From: Acidobacteriaceae bacterium
GTDB lineage: Bacteria > Acidobacteriota > Terriglobia > Terriglobales > Acidobacteriaceae
Assembly (NCBI GenBank): GCA_030041515.1
Contig: JASHNS010000030.1
Span: forward strand, 1-64,000
Reading direction: 5' to 3'
Length of the DNA stretch: 64,000 nt
Both the position numbers and the translations under genes were made by a program. Shown in pieces: positions 25,471 to 34,177 of the stretch; the first letter of the stretch is position 1, and every line of letters starts with the position of its first letter. The notes beneath the pieces were generated by a model that saw nothing but the letters and a program-made list of their open reading frames with translations, was not told where the DNA came from and searched no databases.

Positions 25471-27388
25471 GCTCGCCATATTATTGATTGCCATTTTTGC
25501 CGTCTGCGGTGTGAATGCTCAAACGAGCGCTCCCGGCATCATCACCATCTCGCCGCAGCAGTGCATCTGGCACGCAGGGGATAAGCAGGCATGGGCCGCA
25601 CCGGATCTCGACGAAACCGTCTGGCAGCCTTATACCGCCTGGACTCTCAACCCCGATCAGCCGGGCTACTGGGTGCGCTGCCATGCCGATCTCAGATCGC
25701 TGCGCGGCGTAGATCATCCTGCCTTGCAGGTGTCTCTCTACGCTGCCTATCAGCTCTATGTTGACGGCGCTCTCATCGGCAGCAACGGCGATGTTCGCAG
25801 CGGCGATTTCAGCATGAACACCATCCGCTCGTTCGCGATTCCGGAAGCATCGCTCCGTTCCGCCACTATCGCCCTGCGCGTCACCCCCCGCCTGGTCGAA
25901 CTGCTGCCCGCGAATGTTGTACCGCCTCTCGAGCTCGACGCCGGGAGCGAATCGGCCCTCCGCGACCGGCGCGCCGGCCGCCTGCTGGCGCAGAGCCTTC
26001 CTCACCTCTTCCTTGCCGCCTCCTTCAGCTTCATCGGCGTCACTGGGCTCATTCTGTTGGGGCTCTTTCTCTCCCAGCGCGAACGCCGCGAGTACCTGTT
26101 GCTGGCTGTCATCAGCGTCTCTCTTCCCGGTATTTATCTCGACTACCTTTTCGCAGCGGCCCTGGTTCCGTTTTCCTGCTCCGCCTATTTACTGCTGTTT
26201 GCCGCCTCCGCTCTGGCAGTCGCCATCGCTCGGCCCGCTTTTTGTTTTGTTTTGGCGCAGCGCCGCGTCCCCGCGATCTTCTGGCTTCTGATTGCTTTTG
26301 GCTGCACACTGTACCTCGCGTCGGCGATCGGTTCATTCCTGCCGGCGGCGCAGGCGCTCCGCCTGAACGCCTTCTACCGCCGCGACCTCACGGCACCCTG
26401 CAATCTGGCGCTGGCGGCCTCGTCCACCGCTCCTTTCTTTGCCTTCTGGCCTTATACCCGGCTCACCCGTCGTATGCGCCCCCTCGCCGGACTCTGCCTC
26501 ATACTGGGAGCTTCGGTCTTCGTCCTCTTTGTGGTGATCAGCACGGCCTGGGGAGGGCTTCCCGGTATCCCGGACCTGGCATCCCGCTGGGGCTCCATGG
26601 CCTCCGAAGCGGAAGCCTGCGTCATGTTCTTCGTCCTGGCCGCCTTGTTCGCGCTGCTCTTCCGTGAGCATCGGCAGGTTGCCGAGGAGCGCGCCACCCT
26701 CGCCGGCGAAATGCAGGCTGCACGCGAAATCCAGCGCATGATCGCGCCCGCCACCGTCGAGCCCGTTCCCGGTCTGCGCATCGAAGTCGCCTTCCGCCCC
26801 ATGCGCGAGGTCGGCGGCGACTTCTATCAGGTCATCCGCTGTCCCGCCGATGCGATCCTCGTCGTCATCGGCGATGTCAGCGGCAAAGGCCTCAAAGCCG
26901 CCATGACCGGAACTCTCGCAGTTGGCGCTCTGCGCACTCTGGCCTCCGAAACCGCCGGGCCATCCGCTCTGCTAACCCGTCTCAACCATGAAATGGCCAA
27001 AACGCAGCATGAGGGCTTCATCACCTGCCTCTGCGCCCTGATCGCCGCCGACGGAACACTCACTCTCGCGAACGCAGGCCACCTTGCGCCCTACCGCAAC
27101 GGCGAAGAGATCCCTCTTGATTCCGCCCTGCCCCTCGGCGTCTCCCCTGAGACCACATACGCCGAATCCAGGCTGCAGCTGGAGCCTGGCGATACGCTGA
27201 CCTTCCTCTCCGACGGCATCGTCGAGGCGCAGTCCGCCACAGGTGAGCTCTTCGGCTTCGATCGAACACGCGCCATCTCCACGCAATCCGCCGAAGACAT
27301 CGCCACCGCCGCCCAGCAATTCGGCCAGCAGGACGACATCACCGTCCTCACCCTCCAGTTCGCTCCCGCCGAGGTGCTCCATGCGTAA
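25463..27388 (+). CDS. 7TM sensor SpoIIE/PP2C phosphatase, array gene 6
   Basis: A 641-residue paralogue whose sensor has diverged: the jelly-roll signature reads CIWHAGDKQAWAAPDLDETVW, and the strand after it is YQLYVDGALIGSNG. A 7TM block (about 175-400) and linker REIQRMIAPATVEPVPG follow. The catalytic domain keeps EVGGDFYQVIRCPAD, VVIGDVSGKGLKAAMTG, LSDGIVEAQ and QQDDITVL. The strong sensor divergence beside a conserved catalytic part suggests a different ligand feeding the same output. Start and end overlap the neighbours by eight bases. Confidence 0.87.
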   Translation: MRRLAILLIAIFAVCGVNAQTSAPGIITISPQQCIWHAGDKQAWAAPDLDETVWQPYTAWTLNPDQPGYWVRCHADLRSLRGVDHPALQVSLYAAYQLYVDGALIGSNGDVRSGDFSMNTIRSFAIPEASLRSATIALRVTPRLVELLPANVVPPLELDAGSESALRDRRAGRLLAQSLPHLFLAASFSFIGVTGLILLGLFLSQRERREYLLLAVISVSLPGIYLDYLFAAALVPFSCSAYLLLFAASALAVAIARPAFCFVLAQRRVPAIFWLLIAFGCTLYLASAIGSFLPAAQALRLNAFYRRDLTAPCNLALAASSTAPFFAFWPYTRLTRRMRPLAGLCLILGASVFVLFVVISTAWGGLPGIPDLASRWGSMASEAEACVMFFVLAALFALLFREHRQVAEERATLAGEMQAAREIQRMIAPATVEPVPGLRIEVAFRPMREVGGDFYQVIRCPADAILVVIGDVSGKGLKAAMTGTLAVGALRTLASETAGPSALLTRLNHEMAKTQHEGFITCLCALIAADGTLTLANAGHLAPYRNGEEIPLDSALPLGVSPETTYAESRLQLEPGDTLTFLSDGIVEAQSATGELFGFDRTRAISTQSAEDIATAAQQFGQQDDITVLTLQFAPAEVLHA

Positions 27389-29345
27389 GTTCGCTGTTCT
27401 CTCAATCCTGGTTCTTGCCATTTTGTCGCTCGCCGACGCACAGACCTTCAGTTTTCAATCCGACCGTATGCCAGTCGTCGAACTCAACGGTAAGTTCCGC
27501 TTTCACACCGGCGACAATCCGGCGTGGGCACAACCGGGGTTCAATGATTCCGTCTGGAAACTGCTCCGTTCGGACGAGCCGTGGAGCGTGCAGGGATATA
27601 AGGATTACAGCGGGATGGCCTGGTACCGTTTCCAGGTCATCCTGCCGGCGCAGCATCCGCCGCTGGCACTCTACATTCCCGAACTGCTGACCAGCTATCA
27701 GGTGTACGCGAACGGGCGGTTGATCGGCCAGTTTGGCGGCATGCCGCCCCGCGCGAAGGCCGACTTTCCCCGCGCGCAGGGCCTTCCCATTCCGAACGGC
27801 CTCCTGATCTCAGGCCAGCCGCTGACCCTTGCGATTCGGGTGTGGCACTGGCCATACTGGGCGATGTCCCTTGGCGGCGGACCGCAACAAGGCGATGCCA
27901 TCCAGATCGGGGCTTCCACTGCCCTGCACGCCCCCTTGGAACTCCGCTCCCTCGAGAAGTTTCGCGATGCGGCTGCACAGGGGGTGCTGGTGCTGATCGA
28001 AGTGCTGGCCGGGCTGGCCGGGATCGCCCTGTTCCTGCTCGGCCCTGGCGAGCGGGAATACCTGTGGTTCGGGGCCTTCGAACTGCTCACAGCCTTCAAT
28101 AGTGCGTTTGTGGCCTGGCAGTTGCCGGTGAGGCTGATGAGTAATTTCGCTCTGCAGGGATGCGCAACTCTGTTAGCGCAGCTGTGTCTGCTTGCATTCC
28201 TGTTCATCCTGCTGCGGCAGCGGCGGGGCTGGCTCTATTGGATTGCTCTTGGCTCAGTGATGATAACGGCTCTGGCGTGGCTGCTCGGAAACCTCCAGTG
28301 GATCAGTTTTTCCAGTTGGTTTGCGGCCATCGCGGTTGCTTTCCTGCCGTTCTTCGCCTGCGTGTTGATCCTGCTGGTGTCGGGAGCGCGGCGCGGCAAT
28401 ACCGACGCGCGCCTGTTGCTGCTGCCCTTCGGGCTGGATTGCGCGGCGATTTACGTTGGCGCAGCATTTTCAACCCTCTATTGGAGCGGTGCGACGCTGC
28501 CGGCGTGGCTGAGTGCAGCCAACACCCGCTTCAACACTCTGGCGACCCGGCCGTTCCCATTCAGCGCGTCGAATGCGGCGGACTTCCTGTTCCAGCTGGG
28601 ATTGCTCGCCGTATTGCTGCTGCGCTTTGCGCGCACGCGCCGCGATGAACAGCGGCTGGCAAACGAAATGGAAGCGGCGCGTGCGGTGCAACAGGTGCTG
28701 GTGCCTGAAGAAATCCCTCATATTCCGGGGCTGGCTATTGATTGTGTCTACAAGTCGGCCAGTGAGGTGGGCGGCGACTTCTTCCAGGTCATCGAGCTGC
28801 CAAACGGAGGAATGCTGGCGGCCATTGGCGACGTGAGCGGCAAAGGCATGCCGGCGGCGATGACGGTGTCGCTGCTGGTGGGGGCGCTGCGGACGCTGGC
28901 GCACTACACGCAGCGGCCGGCGGAGATCCTTGCTGCAATGAATCAGCGCATGCTGGGCCGCTCGGGCGGTGGATTCACCACTTGTCTCGTGCTGCGCATC
29001 GAAGCTGGCGGCGCCCTCACCCTCGCCAACGCCGGACACCTCTCGCCTTATCGCAACGGCGAAGAAATCCCCCTCGATGCCGGCCTGCCCCTCGGCATCG
29101 CACCCGCCACCACCTACTCCGAGTCCACCCTCCGGCTACAGCCCGGCGATACGCTGACCTTCTTATCTGACGGCGTAGTAGAGGCCCGCAATGCCACCGG
29201 CGAACTCTTCGGCTTCGAACGTACGCGCGCGATCTCTATGCAGTCCGCCGAGCAAATCGCTCAGGCCGCCCAGGCCCACGGCCAGCAGGACGACATCACC
29301 GTGCTGACCCTCCAGTTCGCTCCCGCCGAGGTCCTCCATGTGTAA
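27381..29345 (+). CDS. 7TM sensor SpoIIE/PP2C phosphatase, array gene 7
   Basis: A 654-residue paralogue, last of the array: signal peptide, jelly roll with FHTGDNPAWAQPGFNDSVW and YQVYANGRLIGQFG, a 7TM block, and linker NEMEAARAVQQVLVPEEIP. The catalytic domain has EVGGDFFQVIELPNG, IGDVSGKGMPAAMTV, LSDGVVEARN and QQDDITVL. Its linker and GGDFFQV resemble gene 1 more than genes 3-5, so the array has two outer and several inner subtypes. It ends with ATGTGTAA, the usual junction with one change, although no phosphatase gene follows. Confidence 0.88.
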   Translation: MRKFAVLSILVLAILSLADAQTFSFQSDRMPVVELNGKFRFHTGDNPAWAQPGFNDSVWKLLRSDEPWSVQGYKDYSGMAWYRFQVILPAQHPPLALYIPELLTSYQVYANGRLIGQFGGMPPRAKADFPRAQGLPIPNGLLISGQPLTLAIRVWHWPYWAMSLGGGPQQGDAIQIGASTALHAPLELRSLEKFRDAAAQGVLVLIEVLAGLAGIALFLLGPGEREYLWFGAFELLTAFNSAFVAWQLPVRLMSNFALQGCATLLAQLCLLAFLFILLRQRRGWLYWIALGSVMITALAWLLGNLQWISFSSWFAAIAVAFLPFFACVLILLVSGARRGNTDARLLLLPFGLDCAAIYVGAAFSTLYWSGATLPAWLSAANTRFNTLATRPFPFSASNAADFLFQLGLLAVLLLRFARTRRDEQRLANEMEAARAVQQVLVPEEIPHIPGLAIDCVYKSASEVGGDFFQVIELPNGGMLAAIGDVSGKGMPAAMTVSLLVGALRTLAHYTQRPAEILAAMNQRMLGRSGGGFTTCLVLRIEAGGALTLANAGHLSPYRNGEEIPLDAGLPLGIAPATTYSESTLRLQPGDTLTFLSDGVVEARNATGELFGFERTRAISMQSAEQIAQAAQAHGQQDDITVLTLQFAPAEVLHV

Positions 29346-30114
29346 GCCATCCGTCGCGCCCGATTCCCCCACGCTGCTTGCCGCCGCGATGGGTGCCCGT
29401 CGCTGCGATCCTTTCGACCCTGTGAAACGGTGTTGGAATCAGGGACAGATTGGGGACCTGGCTGCACCAGGCGCCTACTCTTGCACCGCAGTTCGGACAC
29501 TCCACCAGGCAGCAACCGGCCGGCCGGATGTGCCGCTTCTGAATCTCCGTCGGGTGGTATGGCTTGTTCGAGTAAGGACTTGCGAAAACCCACCGATCTT
29601 CAGTCGGTATGGCTTCCCTTCCCTATTCGAGCAGCACCTCAACGAGCGACTCGTGAAGCGGAACATAGTCGCGGGAGTATCCGGTCTTGACGTCATCCAC
29701 ATGCCCGCTCACGAAGCTGCGCTGAACGAGCAACTGGTTCTTCTCGAGGTCGAAATCGTCCCACTGAAGCGCCGCAATCTCGCTTACGCGAAGACCGAGG
29801 CCCTCATGCCTGACTGAGAAACGGAATGTCCGGGAGTGTGCCACGCCCCCACGTCCGGAACCCGCGACTTCGGCAATCGGCTGAATGCGACGGACGAGGA
29901 TGGAATCTGGCGGATCCCACCGGCACAGGCGATTCCTTCTCTGCAACATGTGCCGAGCCAGCGTTTCTCTTTTCACGGCTGCAACTAAAGAAGCATTGGT
30001 TCAGAACACCACTTCCGTAACAATACCGCAGTAATCACCGCGTTCCGGCGGCGATAAGCGCGACCGCGTTCTCCAGGCATCGCGGCGCACATTCACCGTG
30101 TCCGAGCAACTACG
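29346..30114. other. Decayed region between the phosphatase array and the HD-GYP operon
   Basis: About 770 bases without an intact gene. It holds recombinase relics (29515-29976, minus strand). Next to them, around 29470-29505 on the minus strand, is a short CPNCGARVGAWC zinc-ribbon-like stretch with no complete frame. The last 138 bases should contain the promoter of the HD-GYP operon; I see no clear operator. Confidence 0.6.
29515..29976 (-). pseudogene. Tyrosine recombinase (integrase) relics, two overlapping copies
   Basis: Reading the minus strand from 29976, a first piece PPDSILVRRIQPIAEVAG runs, after a frame change, into VGAWHTPGHSVS. This resembles the C-terminal integrase region, with the usual HTxRH box altered to HTPGH. 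A second piece then begins with the central box GLRVSEIAALQWDDFDLEKNQLL and continues through VKTGYSRDYVPLHESLVEVLLE. It meets an in-frame TAG at 29623-29625, then continues in the same frame as EDRWVFASP and PTEIQKRHIRPAG before decaying. The catalytic C-terminus is missing from copy two and altered in copy one, so neither can be active. Confidence 0.75.
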
Positions 30115-32535
30115 ATGACGCTTCGGATCAGAGCTCTGATCGCGCTGGTCGTGTCCGGCGCGGTGGCCAGCTTGTGGCTGATGCCCGAGCATGGCGGCCG
30201 CCTGTGGCTGCACTTCTTCGTCTACCTGGCGGCGGTTGTGCTCAGCTCGGGAATGAAGATTGGCCTGCCCCGCAGCGAAGGGACGATGTCCGTCAACTTT
30301 CCCTTCATTCTGTTGGGCATTCTGGAGCTCTCGCCGCTGCAGGCCGTCTGCCTGGCGGTGTGCAGCGTCATTGCGCAATGCCGCTTCCGCGTTATCAAAG
30401 GCTTCACCATCGTCCAGATTGTGTTCAACGTGGCAAACGTCACGACGGCCACCATCCTTGCCTGGTGCACGTACGCCGCAGTGATGCGTCTGCACGCGGA
30501 AGCAGCTCCGGCGCTGGCGCTGGCCGCGATCGTCTACTTCCTGGCGAATTCGGCGCCATTCGCCTTCATTTTCGGGTGGGAATCGAATACGTCGCCACTG
30601 CAGGCCTGGACGCGGGAGTTTCCCTGGTATCTGCCGTTTTACCTGGTTGGCGCGATGCTCGCTGCGCTCGCCAACTTCATCGGCGTGCATTACGGCTGGC
30701 TGACCGAGCTGTTGCTGATTCCGATGATCTATACGGTCTACCGGGCGTATCGCGCGCAGATGGCCATCGTCCGAGACCGCGAGCGGCATGCGGCGGAAAC
30801 CGAGGCGCTGCTGAAGCGCACGATCGAAGGCCTGTCGATGGCCATCGAAGCGAAGGACCACGGTACCCACAATCACCTGATGCGGGTCCGGGTATACGTG
30901 TCGGAGCTGGGCAGGATCATGCAGCTCGACGCGTCGCTGATGCAGGCGCTCTACACGGCGGCGTTCCTGCACGACATCGGGAAGCTGGCGGTTCCGGAGT
31001 CCATCATCAACAAGCCGGGCAAGCTGACTCCGGAAGAATTCCAAAAGATGAAGATTCACCCGGTGGTGGGCGCTGACATTCTCGAACGCGTGCAGTTTCC
31101 GTATCCGGTTGTGCCGATCGTGCGCTCGCATCACGAGGCGTGGGATGGCAGCGGATATCCCGACGGGCTGAGGGGCGAAGATATCCCGATCGGCGCGCGC
31201 ATCCTGACAGTCGTGGACTGCTTCGATGCGCTGGCCTCCGAGCGTCCCTACCGCAAGGCTCTGACGACCAGCGAGGCCATGGCCGTGGTGAAAAGCAAGG
31301 CGGGTACCCAGTTCGATCCGGGAGTGGTGCAGTTGCTGGAGCAGCACTACCCCGCAATGGAAAAACTGGCGCACCAGCATTGCAGCGAAATGGTGCCATT
31401 GAATACGGAGATATTTGTCGAGCGAGGTGCGGCGCCCGGCGCAGGCTTCCAAAAAGATCTCCCCGGAGACAGCGCGGGGGCGAAGGTCTCGGCGCGGCTC
31501 ACGCTGTTGGCTGCGGCTCTGCGCGAAGCCGAGGGGGTCTTGGAAGCGACTCATGCGGCGAGGGCATTTACGGACGCGCGCGAAGTGGGCGCCATGATCT
31601 TCGCGGGACTGCGGCCGCTGGTCCCGTTCGACTGCTTTGCGATCTACGTCGAGTCCGATGACAAACTGGTAAGCGTTTATAAAGATGGCCCCCTCGCAGG
31701 GGCTTTCTCGAATCAGCCGATTCCGGTGGGCGAAGGTCTTTCCGGATGGGTGGTCTATCACCAGCGCTCCTCCGTCAACGGGAATCCGACCGTCGAGCCG
31801 AGTTATCGAGCGGAGAGCGGACTTTTCCATGGCGGCAGTTCGGCCCTTTCCATCCCGCTTGTGACCGAGGGCGGCCGCGCGTTTGGGGCGCTGACGCTCT
31901 ACTCGGTTCTGCCTCAGGCCTTCTCAGAAGATCACCTGCACCTGATCGAAGCCATGCAGTTTCGGCTGTCGCTGGCATTCGAAAATGCACTGGAAAACTG
32001 CGGGGCCGAGCAACCTGGCGAAGCCCAGCGTCCAGTGCCCGAGGTCAGTCTGGAAGCGTTCCTCCGACGCCTGGATTCGGAGGCACACAAGGCAAGCGCA
32101 TCGGGAGAGAATCTTTCCTTTGTTCTTATCGGCATCGATGGGCTCCCTGCCATGGCTGATCGGCACGGGAGCACAGCGGCACGCGCGCTCCATCTTTCCG
32201 TCGGGGAAGTCGTGGCCGGTTGTTGCGGATCCGCCTCGTGGGCGGCGCGAGTGGGTGAGGACAAATTCGCCGTGTTGACGAGCGTCACAGATCCCGAAGC
32301 GATGGAGCGCATGTTCGAGGCTCTTGCCTGCGAGTTGAACGATACAGCGGCAAGCTTCCCGGGTGCAGGTGCCGGGGTGCTGAGCAGCGGCACCGCACTG
32401 TGCCCACGCGACGGCAAGACGGCGGAACAGCTGTGGGTTGCGGCGGACCGCGACCGCTATCGCAGGAAGGCCATGCGTGTCGGCCTGCGAGACACTCGCG
32501 TGATGGAATCTGTGCTGCCGGGTATCGCGTCGTGA
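30115..32535 (+). CDS. Membrane HD-GYP phosphodiesterase with GAF and degenerate GGDEF domains
   Basis: An 806-residue signalling protein. Residues 1-220 form a membrane sensor of about seven or eight helices with MSVNFPFILLGILELSP. Residues about 240-430 form an HD-GYP domain with intact FLHDIGKLAVPESI, HHEAWDGSGYPDGL and ALASERPYRKAL motifs, which normally hydrolyse cyclic di-GMP. A GAF domain (about 460-620) follows. The C-terminal domain looks like GGDEF, but the active-site loop reads VGEDKF, so cyclase activity is unlikely. Its stop overlaps the GTG start of an ABC permease, which links c-di-GMP turnover to peptide uptake. A long antisense open frame across this gene is a shadow. Confidence 0.9.
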   Translation: MTLRIRALIALVVSGAVASLWLMPEHGGRLWLHFFVYLAAVVLSSGMKIGLPRSEGTMSVNFPFILLGILELSPLQAVCLAVCSVIAQCRFRVIKGFTIVQIVFNVANVTTATILAWCTYAAVMRLHAEAAPALALAAIVYFLANSAPFAFIFGWESNTSPLQAWTREFPWYLPFYLVGAMLAALANFIGVHYGWLTELLLIPMIYTVYRAYRAQMAIVRDRERHAAETEALLKRTIEGLSMAIEAKDHGTHNHLMRVRVYVSELGRIMQLDASLMQALYTAAFLHDIGKLAVPESIINKPGKLTPEEFQKMKIHPVVGADILERVQFPYPVVPIVRSHHEAWDGSGYPDGLRGEDIPIGARILTVVDCFDALASERPYRKALTTSEAMAVVKSKAGTQFDPGVVQLLEQHYPAMEKLAHQHCSEMVPLNTEIFVERGAAPGAGFQKDLPGDSAGAKVSARLTLLAAALREAEGVLEATHAARAFTDAREVGAMIFAGLRPLVPFDCFAIYVESDDKLVSVYKDGPLAGAFSNQPIPVGEGLSGWVVYHQRSSVNGNPTVEPSYRAESGLFHGGSSALSIPLVTEGGRAFGALTLYSVLPQAFSEDHLHLIEAMQFRLSLAFENALENCGAEQPGEAQRPVPEVSLEAFLRRLDSEAHKASASGENLSFVLIGIDGLPAMADRHGSTAARALHLSVGEVVAGCCGSASWAARVGEDKFAVLTSVTDPEAMERMFEALACELNDTAASFPGAGAGVLSSGTALCPRDGKTAEQLWVAADRDRYRRKAMRVGLRDTRVMESVLPGIAS

Positions 32536-33392
32536 AGGAGCGCGCCGCAGCCGCGGCCCGATGGCTGGCCAGAACCGCCGCCGTAATTCTGCTGGTGCTG
32601 GTGGGTACTACCGCTCTGGTGCGCTTTGCGCCAGGGTATTTTTCCGATGCCCGGGAAATGGACGCCCGCTACGCAGCCATCGCGCGCGCCGAGCTTTCCG
32701 CCGAGGCAGCCGGCAGCCGTACACTGGGCCAAATACTCGGCGCTGAGATTGGGGAGCTGCTCCGCGGCAGTTCGGGCGTCTCGCGCCAGTTCGACGTGCC
32801 GGTGTGGGAGCTGGTCGAGCCGCGGCTGGCGGTAAGCGGCGCTCTGCTGCTGCGCGGGATCGCTCTTGCGTGGGCCCTTGCAGTCTGCGCTTCCCTGCTG
32901 TCCAGCGCAGGCCGCAATCCGTCGCTGCTGTGGCACGTACCTGCGGCGATTCTGCTGGCGGTTCCGGCGGCGGCGCTGGCGACGCTCTGCCTGCTGCTGA
33001 ACAGTGGCGGCCCGGTGCTGGTAATGGCGCTTCTGCTGGCCGCGCGCGACTTCAAGTTCCTGCATCGGGCGCTGCGCACGGCGTGGCTCGATCCTCACAT
33101 CCTGCACGCTCGGGCGCAGGGGATTCGGACGCGGGATCTGCTGCGCGCTCATTTGCTGCCGGCGCTGGCGCCACAGCTCAGCGCTCTTGCCTCGCTGTCG
33201 ATCGTCACCGCTCTGAGCGCCCTGGTTCCAATCGAAGTCATCTTTAACGTTCCCGGATTGGGCGAACTGGCCTGGAACGCGGCGATCAACCGGGATCTTC
33301 CCGTGCTGCTGGCCGTCACCATGATCATGGCCGTCGCGGTCACCTGCGCCGGCATGGGCTCACACCGCTCCGCGACGTGGAGGGACGCATGA
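32532..33392 (+). CDS. Peptide-type ABC transporter permease (DppB/OppB-like)
   Basis: A 286-residue membrane protein with a first helix (about 13-35), a periplasmic stretch, then five further helices. Near the C-terminus the permease loop region reads ARAQGIRTRDLLRAHLLPALAPQL, comparable to the ATPase-contacting EAA loop, and EVIFNVPGLGELAWNAAINRDLPVLLA is typical of DppB/OppB proteins. The GTG start at 32532 overlaps the HD-GYP stop in GTGA. It should pair with the next permease to form the channel for peptides or similar solutes. The N-terminal part is poorly conserved compared with well-known family members. Confidence 0.85.
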   Translation: MKERAAAAARWLARTAAVILLVLVGTTALVRFAPGYFSDAREMDARYAAIARAELSAEAAGSRTLGQILGAEIGELLRGSSGVSRQFDVPVWELVEPRLAVSGALLLRGIALAWALAVCASLLSSAGRNPSLLWHVPAAILLAVPAAALATLCLLLNSGGPVLVMALLLAARDFKFLHRALRTAWLDPHILHARAQGIRTRDLLRAHLLPALAPQLSALASLSIVTALSALVPIEVIFNVPGLGELAWNAAINRDLPVLLAVTMIMAVAVTCAGMGSHRSATWRDA

Positions 33393-34177
33393 GCCTGCGT
33401 CGCGGCGCTCTCTGGGTGCTCGTGGGGCTGATTCTCACCGCGGGCGCCGTGGTGGCCAGGCCCGGCGCCAGCTATGCGCATCAGGATCGAGAAGCCACTC
33501 TGGCTGGCTCTTCCATGCAGCATCCCGCCGGAACGGATGATTTCGGCCGCGATCGCCTGATCCGCGTATCCGCGGCGTTGTTAATCAGTCTGACCGGTTC
33601 CATCGTCGGCGCCGCGCTCACCACGGCTGCTGCAGCAGGGGTGGGAACTCTGGCAGCCTTCGGCCCGAAAGTGGTCGGCTGGAGCACCATGCTGGTCTGC
33701 GACGCGTTCCTCGCACTGCCCTGGATGTTCCTGTTGATGATGGTGCGCTCAGCGCTGCCATTTACAATGTCGCCGGCTCATTCCGCTGCCATCACATTCC
33801 TGGTGCTGGCCGCGCTTGGGTGGCCCGCGTGCGCTCGTGCCGTCTATCGTGGAGCGGTCGCCCAGCGAACCTCCGGCTGGATGCTGCACGCGCGCGCCAC
33901 AGGTCTGCATCGGACGCAGATGATCCGTTACCTGCTTCCGAATCTGTTGTCGCTTCTCCTGCCGCAGTTTCTGGTCTCCATTCCCGCGTTCGTGATCGCG
34001 GAGGCGAATCTCGGTGCCCTCGGTCTGGGCATTAGTGAACCGCTGCCTTCGTGGGGCGGCATGCTGTTCGAACTGAACAATTCCGCAATGCTGCTGGAAA
34101 CGCGGTGGGTCTTTTTTCCGCTGGCGCTGCTGGTCGTCGTGCTGCTCGCGCTGGAAGGCACGGCGGCGGAGGCCTGA
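33389..34177 (+). CDS. Peptide-type ABC transporter permease (DppC/OppC-like)
   Basis: A 262-residue permease with about six helices. The early AGTDDFGRDRLIRVSAALLISL-like stretch (around 47-70) is the DppC/OppC hallmark, where T-D-x-x-G-R-D precedes the first core helix. The EAA-like loop is ARATGLHRTQMIRYLLPNLL, followed by IAEANLGALGLGISEPLPSWGGML. The ATG at 33389 overlaps the upstream stop (ATGA) and has GGAGGG before it, so it is preferred to the GTG at 33377. It should heterodimerise with the previous permease. Confidence 0.88.
   Translation: MSLRRGALWVLVGLILTAGAVVARPGASYAHQDREATLAGSSMQHPAGTDDFGRDRLIRVSAALLISLTGSIVGAALTTAAAAGVGTLAAFGPKVVGWSTMLVCDAFLALPWMFLLMMVRSALPFTMSPAHSAAITFLVLAALGWPACARAVYRGAVAQRTSGWMLHARATGLHRTQMIRYLLPNLLSLLLPQFLVSIPAFVIAEANLGALGLGISEPLPSWGGMLFELNNSAMLLETRWVFFPLALLVVVLLALEGTAAEA

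Noticed and set aside
16431-29345. Regularly spaced repeats of the array as a CRISPR-like or satellite structure
   Set aside because: The repeats are coding: they correspond to the conserved phosphatase domains and start-stop junctions, with a period of about 1.9 kb.
29338-29817. 159-codon frame starting MCKPSVAPD after phosphatase gene 7
   Set aside because: It begins at the vestigial array junction but has no signal peptide, sensor or catalytic motif and runs antisense through the integrase relics.
30001-31830. 609-codon open frame on the minus strand across the HD-GYP gene
   Set aside because: The plus-strand product has intact HD-GYP and GAF domains. The antisense translation is rich in His, Arg and Gln with no domain, typical of a shadow frame in GC-rich DNA.
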